NCBI RefSeq assembly: GCF_022678645.1
Contig: NZ_JALBWV010000041.1
Coordinates: 17,440 to 81,439, forward strand
Direction of reading: 5' to 3'
Source of the DNA: Saccharopolyspora soli
Lineage (GTDB): Bacteria; Actinomycetota; Actinomycetes; Mycobacteriales; Pseudonocardiaceae
DNA length: 64,000 bases
A program made the position numbers and the translations under genes. Positions 16,683-25,168 of the stretch are shown here, piece by piece; the stretch's first letter is position 1, and every line of letters begins with the position of its first letter. The notes beneath the pieces are model-generated. The model worked only from the letters and a program-made list of their open reading frames with translations, had not been told where the DNA came from and did no database searches.

Positions 16683-17843
16683 TCAGGCGACCTGGACGTG
16701 GGGGCGTTGGGTGAAGCCGCGGAGGACGTTGCTGCCGGAGCGCAGCGACGCCACCTGGCTGCGGGTCGCCAGCCACTTCGGGAACTTCGCCAGGCGCTGC
16801 AACGGTGTGCTGCGCTGCGCCGAGGTCAGCGCCGCGGTGCGGGAGACCTTCAGCGCGCGCGGCCGTCGTTCCCGCTCGTAGGCGCGCAGCAGGTCCGCCG
16901 GGCTTCCGTCCACATCGGACAGGAACTGGGTGAGCAACCAGGCGTCCTCCAGCGTCTGGTTGGCGGCCTGCGCCACCGCGGGCGGCATCGCGTGCACCGC
17001 GTCGCCCAGCAACGTGCTGCGGGGGCCGCCCCACACCGTCGGCACCTTGTGCCGGATGTGCGGGAAGAACCCGAGGTCGTCGTCGGTGACCGAGGCCAGC
17101 AGTTGCTCGACCGGGTCCGGCCAGCCCCGGTAGACGTGCCGCAGCTCGGCGACCGACAGCACCGGGTCACCGTCCTTCCACGGCATGTCGAACCACCAGT
17201 GCAGCAGCCCGCCGCCGGTCGGGATCAGCCCGCAATGCGCGTAGCGGCCCGCGATGTTGAGCGTCTGGTGGCCGTGCGCGATGGGCAGGTCACTGGTGGT
17301 CATCCCTTGCCAGCTGGCCCAGCCGGTGGGTTTCGCGGGCGCGCCGCCGAGCACCTCGCGGCGCACCACCGAACGCTGGCCGTCGGCGCCGATCACCACG
17401 TCCCCGGTGACCGACGTGCCGTCGGCGAAGTCGACGACGACGTGATCCGGATGTTCGGTCACGCCGATGCAGCGGCGGCCGAAGTACAGCACGTCCGACG
17501 GCAGCGCGTTGGCCATCAGCTCGATCAGCGTGCGGCGGGGGATCTGCACGGTCGGCGAGCCCAGGCGCTCGGTGACCTCGCCGAGATCGGCTTCCCACAG
17601 CAACCGTCCGGTCTCGGTGAGCGACCGGAGGCTGTGCAGCGGTCGGCCGATCTGCTCGATGTCGATGCCCAGCTCGCGCAGCGCGGCGGTGCCGTTGCTC
17701 CACACCGTGATACCCGCGCCGGTGGTGCGCAGAGCGTCGGCGTGCTCGAAAACCCGCACGTCGTGGCCCTTGTCGACCAGTCCGTTGGCGATGGCGAGTC
17801 CCCCGACTCCGGCCCCGATCACGAGAACCCGCATCGTCTCCAT
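16683..17843 (-). CDS. FAD-dependent aromatic-type monooxygenase
   Basis: 386 residues of the p-hydroxybenzoate-hydroxylase-like class. It has the dinucleotide motif VIGAGVGGLAIANGL at the N-terminus, the DG motif in VVIGADGQRSVVRR near residue 160, and the second FAD motif LLGDAVHAMPP near residue 290. It lacks a separate reductase domain, so NAD(P)H reduces its FAD directly. The substrate is unknown; homologues hydroxylate aromatic acids, salicylate or antibiotics. It stands alone between a convergent AKR gene and a divergent MetE-like gene. Confidence 0.88.
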   Translation of the reverse strand: METMRVLVIGAGVGGLAIANGLVDKGHDVRVFEHADALRTTGAGITVWSNGTAALRELGIDIEQIGRPLHSLRSLTETGRLLWEADLGEVTERLGSPTVQIPRRTLIELMANALPSDVLYFGRRCIGVTEHPDHVVVDFADGTSVTGDVVIGADGQRSVVRREVLGGAPAKPTGWASWQGMTTSDLPIAHGHQTLNIAGRYAHCGLIPTGGGLLHWWFDMPWKDGDPVLSVAELRHVYRGWPDPVEQLLASVTDDDLGFFPHIRHKVPTVWGGPRSTLLGDAVHAMPPAVAQAANQTLEDAWLLTQFLSDVDGSPADLLRAYERERRPRALKVSRTAALTSAQRSTPLQRLAKFPKWLATRSQVASLRSGSNVLRGFTQRPHVQVA

Positions 17844-17972
17844 CCGTCATCCCCGACGTCAGTTTTCCCCGGCAATTTTATCCACTCGACCGGATGTACC
17901 GAATTGTCCTTGGTCACACGCGGTGAACAAGCTGATCAACGGACCCACAAGATGGTTGAAATCAAGACTAGG

Positions 17973-18006
17973 CATGCTCACATTCGCAAACTATGTTGCG
18001 AGCATG
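17973..18006. promoter_or_regulatory. Hairpin/dyad overlapping the start codon of the MetE-like gene
   Basis: CATGCTC (17973-17979) and GAGCATG (18000-18006) are inverted repeats; an inner TCGCAA/TTGCGA stem flanks ACTATG. The right arm includes the ATG at 18004. No Shine-Dalgarno sequence precedes that ATG, so either the message is leaderless or this structure controls translation or repressor binding. Confidence 0.35.
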
Positions 18007-19125
18007 ACCCCACGTGTTGCACCACCGTTTCGCGCCGACCACGTCGGCAGCCTGCTGCGCCCGCAACGTCTGCTCGACGCCCGTGACGAACACGCCGCGG
18101 GCCGCATCGACGCCGCCGAGCTGCGCAAGATCGAAGACGAGGCCATCACCGAAGTGGTGGCCATGCAGGAAGAAGTCGGCCTCAGCAGCGCAACCGACGG
18201 CGAATTCCGCCGCAGCTCCTGGCACATGGACTTCCTCTACCAGCTCGACGGGGTCGACAAGGTCGAAGACGCCAACCTCAAGGTGCAGTTCCACAACACC
18301 GACGGCGATATCGAATTCGTCACCCCGGACTTACGGGTGGATGGCCGGATCGGACTCAGCAAGACGATCTTCGCCGACGCGTTCACCGCGCTGGCCGAGC
18401 GCGTCAAGACCACGACCCCGAAGCTGACCATCCCCTCACCGGGCATGCTGCACTACCGCGGCGGCCGCGCGGCCATCGACGAAACCGTCTACCCGGACTT
18501 GGCCGAGTTCCGCGCCGATCTGGCCGCGGCATACCGCGCCGAGGTGCGCGCGCTGGCTGATCTCGGCTGCCACTACCTGCAGCTGGACGACACGAGCCTG
18601 GCCTACCTCAACGACCCGAAGCAGCGCGCGCAGCTGACCGCGCGCGGCGACGACGCCGAGCACGCCCACCTGCAGACCATCGAGCTGATCAACGACTCGC
18701 TGCGGGGAAGGCCGGACACGCTGTCGGTCACCACCCACATGTGCCGGGGCAACTTCCGCTCCTCGTGGGTCGCCGAGGGCGGCTACGACTTCGTCGCCGA
18801 GGCGCTGTTCAACGAGCTCGACGTGAACGGCTTCTTCCTGGAGTTCGACGACGAGCGCTCGGGCACCTTCGCGCCGCTGCGGTTCGTGCCGAAGGGCAAG
18901 GTCGTGGTGCTCGGGTTGGTCACCACCAAGCGCGGCGAGCTGGAGTCGAAGGACGACCTCAAGCGCCGCATCGAAGAGGCCAGCAAGTACGTCGACATCG
19001 ACCAGCTCTGCCTGTCGCCGCAGTGCGGGTTCGCCTCCACCAAGGACGGCAACGCGCTGACCTACGAACAGGAAGTGGCGAAGTTGCGGCTGGTCGTGGA
19101 GACCGCCGCCGAGGTCTGGGGCTGA
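18004..19125 (+). CDS. MetE C-terminal-domain-like (cobalamin-independent methionine synthase family, YxjG/YxjH type)
   Basis: 373 residues matching the one-domain YxjG/YxjH group, much shorter than full MetE (~750). It begins FRADHVGSLLRP, the typical start of this family. Possible zinc ligands are the His and Cys in THMCRGN and the Cys in SPQCGFAS, with Glu in the GFFLEFDDE segment. Family members transfer methyl groups to homocysteine or act on methylthio compounds; the methyl donor is not known for most. I chose the ATG at 18004 because protein similarity begins there. The longer frame runs through the divergent promoter. No SAM riboswitch is evident upstream. Confidence 0.86.
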   Translation: MTPRVAPPFRADHVGSLLRPQRLLDARDEHAAGRIDAAELRKIEDEAITEVVAMQEEVGLSSATDGEFRRSSWHMDFLYQLDGVDKVEDANLKVQFHNTDGDIEFVTPDLRVDGRIGLSKTIFADAFTALAERVKTTTPKLTIPSPGMLHYRGGRAAIDETVYPDLAEFRADLAAAYRAEVRALADLGCHYLQLDDTSLAYLNDPKQRAQLTARGDDAEHAHLQTIELINDSLRGRPDTLSVTTHMCRGNFRSSWVAEGGYDFVAEALFNELDVNGFFLEFDDERSGTFAPLRFVPKGKVVVLGLVTTKRGELESKDDLKRRIEEASKYVDIDQLCLSPQCGFASTKDGNALTYEQEVAKLRLVVETAAEVWG

Positions 19126-19135
19126 GCAGTCGGAC

Positions 19136-19165
19136 CGGCGCGGGGAACTGCGGTTCCCCGCGCCG
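19136..19165. terminator. Strong hairpin after the MetE-like gene
   Basis: A 13-bp perfect stem (CGGCGCGGGGAAC and its complement) with the loop TGCG begins ten bases after the stop codon. It lies between convergent genes and lacks a T-run. Confidence 0.65.
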
Positions 19166-19225
19166 AAGAACATGCGCCCTTCCAGGTTCGGCCGCTACGC
19201 GGGCCACCCGGTGCGCGAGTGCGAC

Positions 19226-19423
19226 TCAGGCGGCTTCCAGGAACCGCCCGGCGACCAGGCCGGGCTCCTCGGCTCCGTCGAACCGCACCCACAGGACGGG
19301 ACCGTCGAAAACCTCTGGGAGACCGGTCGCGGCCTCCACCACGGTGCCGACTTGATCACGGAACCGGCCGAACGTGGCGCGGACCCGCACGCCTGGTTCA
19401 AACGGGCTCGATGACTGCTCCAT
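19226..19423 (-). CDS. Small conserved-looking hypothetical protein, KOW/SH3-like
   Basis: 65 residues starting MEQSSSPFEPGVRVRATFG. The alternating pattern FRDQVGTVVEAATG, then PVLWVRFDGAEEPGLVAGRFLE resembles a small SH3/KOW-like barrel of the kind found in RNA- or ribosome-associated proteins and in small actinobacterial proteins of unknown function. There is no good Shine-Dalgarno sequence before the ATG, so the start is not secure. It ends near the terminator hairpin of the convergent MetE-like gene. Confidence 0.5.
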   Translation of the reverse strand: MEQSSSPFEPGVRVRATFGRFRDQVGTVVEAATGLPEVFDGPVLWVRFDGAEEPGLVAGRFLEAA

Positions 19424-19577
19424 GAGGGGGACGTTACGTGGCCAAGGGCCACAACGGAAATCGCCGTCCCACCGCACTAGAGGTCGTCGCGCTGACCTGC
19501 GTCGCCGCCGAAATGGGAGGATGGCGGGCAGCGGCGCCGCGCAGCGGTGACCGGCGTCACCTGCCGAAGGGAACCGA

Positions 19578-20198
19578 TTGCGGACCATAAAGCAGCCGGG
19601 CGAGCACGAGCTGGAGGTGAAGAGATCCCGCTTCCGCTGCGCGCTCGCGCGGGTCACCGATGAAGCGGAGGCGCGGGAGTTCATCCAGCGGCGCCGCAGG
19701 CTGCACCACGACGCGAGGCACCACTGCTCGGCGTTCGTGCTCGGCGACTCCGGTGAGATCCAGAAGTCCAGCGATGACGGCGAGCCAGCGGGCACCGCGG
19801 GCGTGCCGATGCTGGAGGTGCTGCGCCGCAACGAAATCACCAACACGGTCGCCGTGGTGACCAGGTATTTCGGCGGCGTGCTGCTCGGCGCGGGCGGCTT
19901 GGTGCGCGCCTACGGCGGCGCGGTGTCGGCCGCCTTGGAGCACGTCGGCCTGGTCGAGCGGCGCCCGGTCCGGATCGTGACGACCACGGTGGACCACCTG
20001 TTGGCCGGGAAGCTGGCGAACGACCTCCGCTCGGGCGGTTTCCAACTGGCCGACACCGAGTACCAGGACCTGGTCCGCTTCCACGTCAACGTCCCGGAAT
20101 CCGACGTGGACGACTTCCGCACCTGGCTGGCGGAAGCCACCGGCGGTGTCGCGCAGGCCGAGATCGGCGACCTCACGCACGCCGAGGTGGACATCTGA
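19578..20198 (+). CDS. YigZ/IMPACT-family protein (UPF0029 + DUF1949)
   Basis: 206 residues. The N-terminal UPF0029 domain has RSRFRCALARVTDEAEA, ARHHCSAFVLGD and SSDDGEPAGTAGVPMLEVL, followed by VVTRYFGGVLLGAGGLVRAYGGA. These are the strongest signatures of the family (IMPACT/YigZ/YvyE). A ferredoxin-like C-terminal domain (DUF1949) follows. The molecular role is uncertain: the eukaryotic homologue IMPACT inhibits GCN2, and a bacterial homologue has been reported to have peptidase-like activity. The start is TTG at 19578 with GAAGGG upstream. It stands alone between the small minus-strand gene and a convergent TetR. Confidence 0.93.
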   Translation: MRTIKQPGEHELEVKRSRFRCALARVTDEAEAREFIQRRRRLHHDARHHCSAFVLGDSGEIQKSSDDGEPAGTAGVPMLEVLRRNEITNTVAVVTRYFGGVLLGAGGLVRAYGGAVSAALEHVGLVERRPVRIVTTTVDHLLAGKLANDLRSGGFQLADTEYQDLVRFHVNVPESDVDDFRTWLAEATGGVAQAEIGDLTHAEVDI

Positions 20199-20219
20199 AC
20201 CCGCGCCGCTTTTGCGCGG

Positions 20220-20831
20220 TTAGTTCGTTGTGGACGTGCCGAAGAGGCGGTCTAGGTGGTAGTCGATCGCCTCGATCGCCGCTTCGCCGGTGCGGTGGCC
20301 GAGCAGCAGTCCTACCGACAGCCCGTCGGGTAGTGCGAGCAGGGCTTCTGCCTCTCGCTCCGGGTTCCGGTCAGCGGGCAGGTCGCCGGACTCCTGCGCG
20401 GCGCGGAGTTCGGCGGCGATCCACTGCTCCAGCTGCGGCCAGAACCGGCGGTACATCGCGGCCAACTCGGGGGAGCTGAGCGCGCGCAGGAAGAACGCCA
20501 CCGCGGTCAGGTACTCCATGCGGCTGTCGTCGGAGAGCGCCAGCATTTCGAGCATCAGTGCGCGCAGTACCGCGCGCGCGTACGGTTTGCCCGGTTCGTT
20601 CTCGATCCGCTGTCGGATCCGCGCCGCAGCGCGGTTGTTCACGTGGTCCATGGCGTAGGTCAGCATCTGGTCCTTCGACCTGAAGTAGTGCTGCACCGCT
20701 CCCATCGAGATGCCCGCCTCCGCCGCGACGTCCCGGAGGCTCACCGCCTCCAGACCACCTCGGCTGGCCAGTCGCAGCAACGCCTCGGCGATCTGGATCC
20801 GCCGGGCCTCGTGGTCCACCTGCTTCGGCAC
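20220..20831 (-). CDS. TetR-family regulator of the DUF418 membrane protein
   Basis: About 203 residues. It has a TetR HTH (IQIAEALLRLASRGGLEAVSL, RDVAAEAGISMGAVQHYFRSKDQML) and a C-terminal ligand domain of the TetR_C_6 / BetI-like kind (ALSSPELAAMYRRFWPQLEQWIA). I start at GTG 20831, preceded by GGTGGA; the frame upstream runs through the operator. It is divergent from a DUF418 membrane-protein gene, and a large double dyad (20848-20898) lies between them. It probably represses both genes. Confidence 0.88.
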   Translation of the reverse strand: MPKQVDHEARRIQIAEALLRLASRGGLEAVSLRDVAAEAGISMGAVQHYFRSKDQMLTYAMDHVNNRAAARIRQRIENEPGKPYARAVLRALMLEMLALSDDSRMEYLTAVAFFLRALSSPELAAMYRRFWPQLEQWIAAELRAAQESGDLPADRNPEREAEALLALPDGLSVGLLLGHRTGEAAIEAIDYHLDRLFGTSTTN

Positions 20832-20847
20832 CGCTTCCACCTTTCCA

Positions 20848-20898
20848 ATGCAACCGCATTGCAAACCGTTCGAGGAGCGGTTTACCATGCAGTTGCAT
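20848..20898. promoter_or_regulatory. Double-dyad TetR operator
   Basis: Two 21-bp arms (20848-20868 and 20878-20898) are inverted copies at 18 of 21 positions. Each arm itself starts with a small dyad (ATGCAACCGCAT and ATGCAGTTGCAT). The nine-base centre is TTCGAGGAG. This suggests two cooperating repressor dimers. Confidence 0.7.
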
Positions 20899-20944
20899 CG
20901 TAACCCTCCGCGCCCGCGGAGGAACATTCGACTGGGGACCTCTC

Positions 20945-22084
20945 ATGACCGACCTGAAACAGGCGCCCACCTCCAGCCGCATCGCCGCGATAGACGTCGT
21001 CCGCGGCGTCGCGATCCTAGGCACGCTGGGGACGAACATCTGGATCTTCACCGACCCTCGCGGGCCGTCCGGCCTGCTGAGCGCGGTGGAGACCGGCACG
21101 ATCGCCGCGAACGTCGAAGCGACCCTGCGATTCCTGGCCAACGGCAAGTTCCTGGCCCTGCTCACGCTGCTGTTCGGCATCGGCCTGGAGTTGCAGTACC
21201 GGTCGGCGCTGCGCCGACGCGGGCGCTGGCCGGGCTGGTACCTGTGGCGGGCCGCGCTGCTGTTCGGCGAAGGTCTGCTGCACTACGTGCTGATCTTCGA
21301 GTTCGACGTGCTGATGAGCTACGCGGTGACATCGATGCTGGTCGCGTACCTGATCGGCCGCAGCGGGCGGGCGATCAGGGCGTGGACGATCACGATGATC
21401 TCGCTGCACGTCGCGTTCATCAGCGTCATCACGCTCGCCCTGCTCAGCGGGCATGCGTCGATGAGCGGGACGCCGTCGGAGGTGTTCGCCTCCGGCAGCT
21501 ACCTCGACCAAGTCGCGGGGCGGTTGGCAGGTTGGAGCACCTACCGCGCCGAAGCGATCTTCATCATCCCGATGTCGGTGGCGCTGTTCCTGATCGGCGC
21601 GCGGCTGCACCGGGCGGGCGTGTTCGCCCCGGACGGGCAGCGGTTGCGGAACCGGCTGATGCAGTTCGGTTTCGGCGTCGGCGTGCCGTTGAACCTGCTC
21701 ACCGCGTACGCGGGACCGGACTGGTTCATGGTCGACCGCTACATCCTGCCGCCGATCATCGCCCTGGGACTGCTCGGACTCATCCCGACGGTGCTCGCTG
21801 CGATGCGCAGCGCTCCCGGTCTCCTGCAGCGGGGTCTGACGGCGGTCGGCCGAACGGCGTTGTCCTGCTACGTCTTCCAGAACCTGGTCGCGACGATCCT
21901 GTGCTACGGCTGGGGATTGGGCCTGGCGACGCGGTTCGACTGGGCCCGCCCGTGGTGGGTCTTCGCGGCGTGGGCGGCGATCTGCGCGAGCTTCATGGCC
22001 CTGTCGACCTGGTGGCTCCGCCACTTCGACCGAGGCCCCCTCGAAACGGCCTGGAACTGGGCCTACCGCCTCCCACAACGGTGA
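20945..22084 (+). CDS. DUF418 / YeiB-like multi-pass membrane protein
   Basis: 379 residues with about nine or ten membrane helices. It begins RIAAIDVVRGVAILGTLGTNI, the usual opening of DUF418 proteins (RxxxxDxxRGxAxxGI), and ends with the DUF418 C-terminal block LTAVGRTALSCYVFQNLVATIL followed by aromatic helices. The fold is related to acyltransferase-3 membrane proteins, but no activity is established. It is probably induced when the divergent TetR binds a ligand, so it may be an efflux or membrane-modification protein; this is inference. Confidence 0.85.
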   Translation: MTDLKQAPTSSRIAAIDVVRGVAILGTLGTNIWIFTDPRGPSGLLSAVETGTIAANVEATLRFLANGKFLALLTLLFGIGLELQYRSALRRRGRWPGWYLWRAALLFGEGLLHYVLIFEFDVLMSYAVTSMLVAYLIGRSGRAIRAWTITMISLHVAFISVITLALLSGHASMSGTPSEVFASGSYLDQVAGRLAGWSTYRAEAIFIIPMSVALFLIGARLHRAGVFAPDGQRLRNRLMQFGFGVGVPLNLLTAYAGPDWFMVDRYILPPIIALGLLGLIPTVLAAMRSAPGLLQRGLTAVGRTALSCYVFQNLVATILCYGWGLGLATRFDWARPWWVFAAWAAICASFMALSTWWLRHFDRGPLETAWNWAYRLPQR

Positions 22085-22093
22085 ATTCCCCGA

Positions 22094-22142
22094 GGTGAGG
22101 GGCACCCTTTACCAACTTACTTGGTAAAGGGTGCCCCTCACC
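22094..22142. terminator. 22-bp perfect hairpin between convergent genes
   Basis: GGTGAGGGGCACC... (22094-22115) pairs base for base with its complement at 22121-22142 around the loop CTTAC. It is the longest perfect hairpin in the window and lies ten bases after the DUF418 stop codon. Confidence 0.85.
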
Positions 22143-22196
22143 CACCACCCATCAGGGTGATCAGGGCCGCAGCCCGCTGTTGCTGGGGCTTGGGGT

Positions 22197-22214
22197 CGAT
22201 TTCGCGCGAAATCG
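22197..22214. repeat. GATTTCGCGCGAAATC palindrome, single copy
   Basis: CGATTTCGCGCGAAATCG is a perfect 18-bp palindrome between the DUF418 and PAP2 gene ends. It matches the core at 16589 and the variants at 25069 and 25111. Confidence 0.7.
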
Positions 22215-22244
22215 GCACATCCACACTGGCACGCGGAACAGGCG

Positions 22245-22826
22245 TTAGGCGGTTCGGTGCGCGGGGCTCTTGCCCGTCCTGTCCGGTCGGGAGTTCCGTT
22301 CGCCCCGGATCCGCCACACGCTCACCGCCCCCACGACGGCGCCGAGGGCGAAGCCCGCCAGGACGTCGTGGGGGTAGTGGACGCCGATGAAGATTCGGGA
22401 GAAGCCCTCCAACAGCGCCAAGACCACCGCGAGTTCCGTGATTCGCCGCCACAGCACCGACAGCGCGATCGCGAAGGCCGCAGCCGCGGCCGAATGGCTG
22501 CTGGGCAGTGACCAGTTGCTCACATCCGCGCAGTTCTCGATGGTTCCGCCTGGGATCGGCAGCGCCCGGCACGGTCGTAGCTGCTGCACCTGGTCTTTGA
22601 TCAGCTCGCTGAGGAACCAGCTCACCGGAGCGGCCACCAGCGGCGCGATCAGCACGAACGGCCGCCGATCGACACGCCACCACGCCAGTACCGCCAACGC
22701 GGCGAAGACCCCGAGCAGCGCCTGGGTTCCGAACAGCGCGAGGCCGTGCACCCATTCCGGCGTGGACGTCGCCCATTCGGCGATTCCGCGATACCAAGTC
22801 GCGCTGAGTTCCAGCAAACTCCGCAT
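22245..22826 (-). CDS. PAP2-family membrane phosphatase (first copy)
   Basis: 193 residues with about five or six membrane helices. The three phosphatase signature blocks are visible: KDQVQQLRPCR (motif 1, KxxxxxxRP), LPSSHSAAAAA (motif 2, PSGH-like with a catalytic His), and GFSRIFIGVHYPHDVLAG (motif 3, SRxxxxxHxxxD). It probably dephosphorylates a lipid phosphate such as undecaprenyl pyrophosphate or phosphatidic acid at the outer membrane face. It is divergent from the sensor kinase gene. A paralogue of the same size lies on the other side of the two-component genes (25169). Confidence 0.9.
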   Translation of the reverse strand: MRSLLELSATWYRGIAEWATSTPEWVHGLALFGTQALLGVFAALAVLAWWRVDRRPFVLIAPLVAAPVSWFLSELIKDQVQQLRPCRALPIPGGTIENCADVSNWSLPSSHSAAAAAFAIALSVLWRRITELAVVLALLEGFSRIFIGVHYPHDVLAGFALGAVVGAVSVWRIRGERNSRPDRTGKSPAHRTA

Positions 22827-22864
22827 CAATCCGACAATACCGACCGACCGGTAGCGTTCCTCTG

Positions 22865-24376
22865 GTGAAGGTGTCGAAGCGGGACGCGCTGTGGTGGCTC
22901 GTCCTGTCAGTCCCCGTGCTGGCGGTGAACCAGTTCGCGACGCGGTTCCCCGGCTGGGAGGTCGTGCTCGGCGTCGTCGCGGTGGGCTGCGCCGTAGTGC
23001 TGCGTCGCACCCGGCCGCTCGTCGCGGTGGTCATCACGTTGGCGACCTGGTCGATCGCGCTGATCGCCAGACCGGACGATGCCGCCACAGGGGCGTTCGC
23101 CTTGACCGCGGCGCTGATCGCGATCAGCTACTCCGCCGGATACCAGGTGCGTCGACATCGTGACGCGTTGTTCCGGCTCTCCCTGGCCACGGCCTTGCTG
23201 TCGCTGATCGTGCTCGTGTTGTCGCACGACGTCGGGGCCTGGCTGGTCGCGTTGCTCGGCGCTCTGCTGCTCGCGCTGGTCCCATGGCTGCTCGGGCGGC
23301 ATCACCAGAAGTACCGGACGCTCGTGCGGGCCGGTTGGGCGCGAGCGGAGCACCTGGAGCGGCAGCAGGAGATCGTCCGGGAACAGGCGCGGTTGCAGGA
23401 GCGCACCCGGATAGCCAGGGACATGCACGACCTGCTCGGGCACCAGCTCAGCCTCGTCGCATTGCGCGTCGGCGCGCTGGAGGTCGCGCCCGAACTGGCT
23501 GCCGAGCACCGGGACGCAGCCGGTCAGGCCCGGATTTCGGTGACCGATGCGGCCGAGCGGTTGCGGGAAGTCGTCGAGGTGCTGCGCAACGACGCGGCGC
23601 CGGTCACGAACGACGAGAGCGTTGCGGAACTGGTCGAGCACGCAAAGCAGGCCGGGATGTCCGTGACATTGGCGGAAACCGGCGACATACCGCAGCCGTC
23701 GATGCGCCTGCGCGCGGTGTGCCGGATCGTCCAGGAGGCACTGACCAACGCCGCGAAACACGCACCGGGCGCGGGCGTGACCGTGGAAGTCCGGCACAGC
23801 GCGGACGAGAGCCACGTGTCGGTGGCGAATCCCCTGGTTGATGCCGAGGCTGCGGCCGGGAACGGGTACGGCCTCGTCGCGCTCGCCGAACGCGTTCGGC
23901 TGGCGGGCGGTTCGTTCCGGGCTGGCCCGCAGCAGGGACGCTTCCTGCTGACCGCGCGGATTCCGCAGGTGGCGCAGGCCATTCCGGCGACGTCGGAGTC
24001 CGCCGAGCACCTCGCGCGGGCGGAGAGCCAGGTGCGCAGCAGCCGGAACATCGCGATCGCGGTCGCTGCGGCGAGCGCCGTGGTGCTGGGGTTGCTGAGC
24101 GTCGGCGTCACGGTGTTCGACACCATCACGTCGGTGTTGCCCTCGGCGGCCTTCGACCGGATGCAGGTGGGGCAATCGCGGTCGTCGATCGAGCCGTTGT
24201 TGCCGATGCGCACCCGGATCGACGACCCGCCCGAGGGCGACCCGCCGCGACCACCTGGGACGAGCTGCGCTTACTACAGCACCCACTTCAACCCGTTCGA
24301 CCAGCGGCGCGGGGATCTGCACCGGCTGTGCTTCCGGCAGGACACGTTGGTGGGCAAGGACTTTCTGCAACGGTAG
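22865..24376 (+). CDS. Two-component sensor histidine kinase (HisKA_3) with C-terminal extracytoplasmic domain
   Basis: 503 residues, about 100 longer than typical actinobacterial NarL-type kinases. Residues ~8-140 contain about six membrane helices. The dimerisation/phosphoacceptor block RIARDMHDLLGHQLSLVALR lies near 183-202, with the phospho-His in MHDLLGH. The HATPase region (ALTNAAKHAPGAGVTVEV and NGYGLVALAERV) lies near 290-340. After it come another membrane helix (IAIAVAAASAVVLGLLSVGV) and a ~80-residue tail with two Cys residues. The motif FDRMQVGQSRSSIEPLLP is BamE/SmpA-like, so the tail may be an outside sensor. The GTG at 22865 starts the protein. The response regulator follows eight bases later. 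Confidence 0.9.
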   Translation: MKVSKRDALWWLVLSVPVLAVNQFATRFPGWEVVLGVVAVGCAVVLRRTRPLVAVVITLATWSIALIARPDDAATGAFALTAALIAISYSAGYQVRRHRDALFRLSLATALLSLIVLVLSHDVGAWLVALLGALLLALVPWLLGRHHQKYRTLVRAGWARAEHLERQQEIVREQARLQERTRIARDMHDLLGHQLSLVALRVGALEVAPELAAEHRDAAGQARISVTDAAERLREVVEVLRNDAAPVTNDESVAELVEHAKQAGMSVTLAETGDIPQPSMRLRAVCRIVQEALTNAAKHAPGAGVTVEVRHSADESHVSVANPLVDAEAAAGNGYGLVALAERVRLAGGSFRAGPQQGRFLLTARIPQVAQAIPATSESAEHLARAESQVRSSRNIAIAVAAASAVVLGLLSVGVTVFDTITSVLPSAAFDRMQVGQSRSSIEPLLPMRTRIDDPPEGDPPRPPGTSCAYYSTHFNPFDQRRGDLHRLCFRQDTLVGKDFLQR

Positions 24377-24384
24377 GAGGAGAC

Positions 24385-25050
24385 GTGCGCTTGGTGCTGG
24401 CCGATGACGAGGCCATGATCCGCGCCGGGGTGCGGGCGATCCTGGCCGCCGACCCGGACGTCGAAATCGTCGGCGAAGCCACCAACGGGCGAGATGCCGT
24501 GGAACTGGTGCGTCGGCACCGGCCGTCGGTGGCGCTGTTGGACATCCGGATGCCCGGTCTCGACGGGTTGGGCGCGGCGGACGAAATCCGCCGCGTGGCA
24601 CCGGAAACCGCGGTGCTCATCATGACGACCTTCGACGAGGACGCCTACGTGACGCAGGCCCTGCACGGCGGGGCCAGCGGATTCCTGCTGAAGACCGGGG
24701 ATCCGCGCGAACTGCTGCTCGGTGTCCGAGCGGCGGCCGAAGGCGGCGCGTACCTGTCGCCGCCGGTGGCGCATCGGGTGATCAAACAGCTGGGCGGGCC
24801 TCGGCTGCAGCAGGAAGTCGCCGCGCGGGAGCACGTGGACGCGCTCAGCGCGCGGGAGCGCGAGGTGCTTGCGCTGGTGGGGGCCGGGTTGTCCAACGCC
24901 GAGATCGCCCGGCGGCTGCACGTCGTGGAAGGCACGGTGAAGGCGTACGTGAGCGCGATCCTGAACCGGCTGGGCGTGCAGAACCGGGTGCAGGCGGCGA
25001 TCCTCGCCTACGAAGCAGGTCTGGTGGAGCGCGGGACGGCGCGGTCTTAG
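24385..25050 (+). CDS. LuxR/NarL-type response regulator
   Basis: 221 residues. The receiver domain has acidic residues VLADDE, the phospho-accepting Asp in VALLDIRMPG, the Thr in MTTFDED and Lys in FLLKTGD. The C-terminal LuxR HTH reads LSAREREVLALVGAGLSNAEIARRL and VVEGTVKAYVSAIL. The GTG at 24385 has a perfect AGGAGG four bases upstream, which also overlaps the end of the kinase gene, so the two are translationally coupled. It should be phosphorylated by the upstream kinase and activate target promoters, plausibly including the flanking PAP2 genes. Confidence 0.94.
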   Translation: MRLVLADDEAMIRAGVRAILAADPDVEIVGEATNGRDAVELVRRHRPSVALLDIRMPGLDGLGAADEIRRVAPETAVLIMTTFDEDAYVTQALHGGASGFLLKTGDPRELLLGVRAAAEGGAYLSPPVAHRVIKQLGGPRLQQEVAAREHVDALSAREREVLALVGAGLSNAEIARRLHVVEGTVKAYVSAILNRLGVQNRVQAAILAYEAGLVERGTARS

Positions 25051-25068
25051 CGCGGTGCCGGGAGTTGG

Positions 25069-25127
25069 CGATTTCGTGCGAAATCGGCGGTTCGCGTGGG
25101 GAGGGAGTGGCGATTTCGCACGAAATC
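25069..25127. repeat. Paired GATTTCG(T/C)(G/A)CGAAATC palindromes
   Basis: CGATTTCGTGCGAAATCG (25069-25086) and CGATTTCGCACGAAATC (25111-25127) are near-palindromes whose 16-base cores are exact reverse complements of each other. The linker contains CGTGGGGAGGG, like the pair at 16589-16657. The site separates two convergent genes. Confidence 0.7.
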
Positions 25128-25168
25128 CCCACCCAGCCGACGCGGTCGGGACCCGGACGGCTCAGTCG

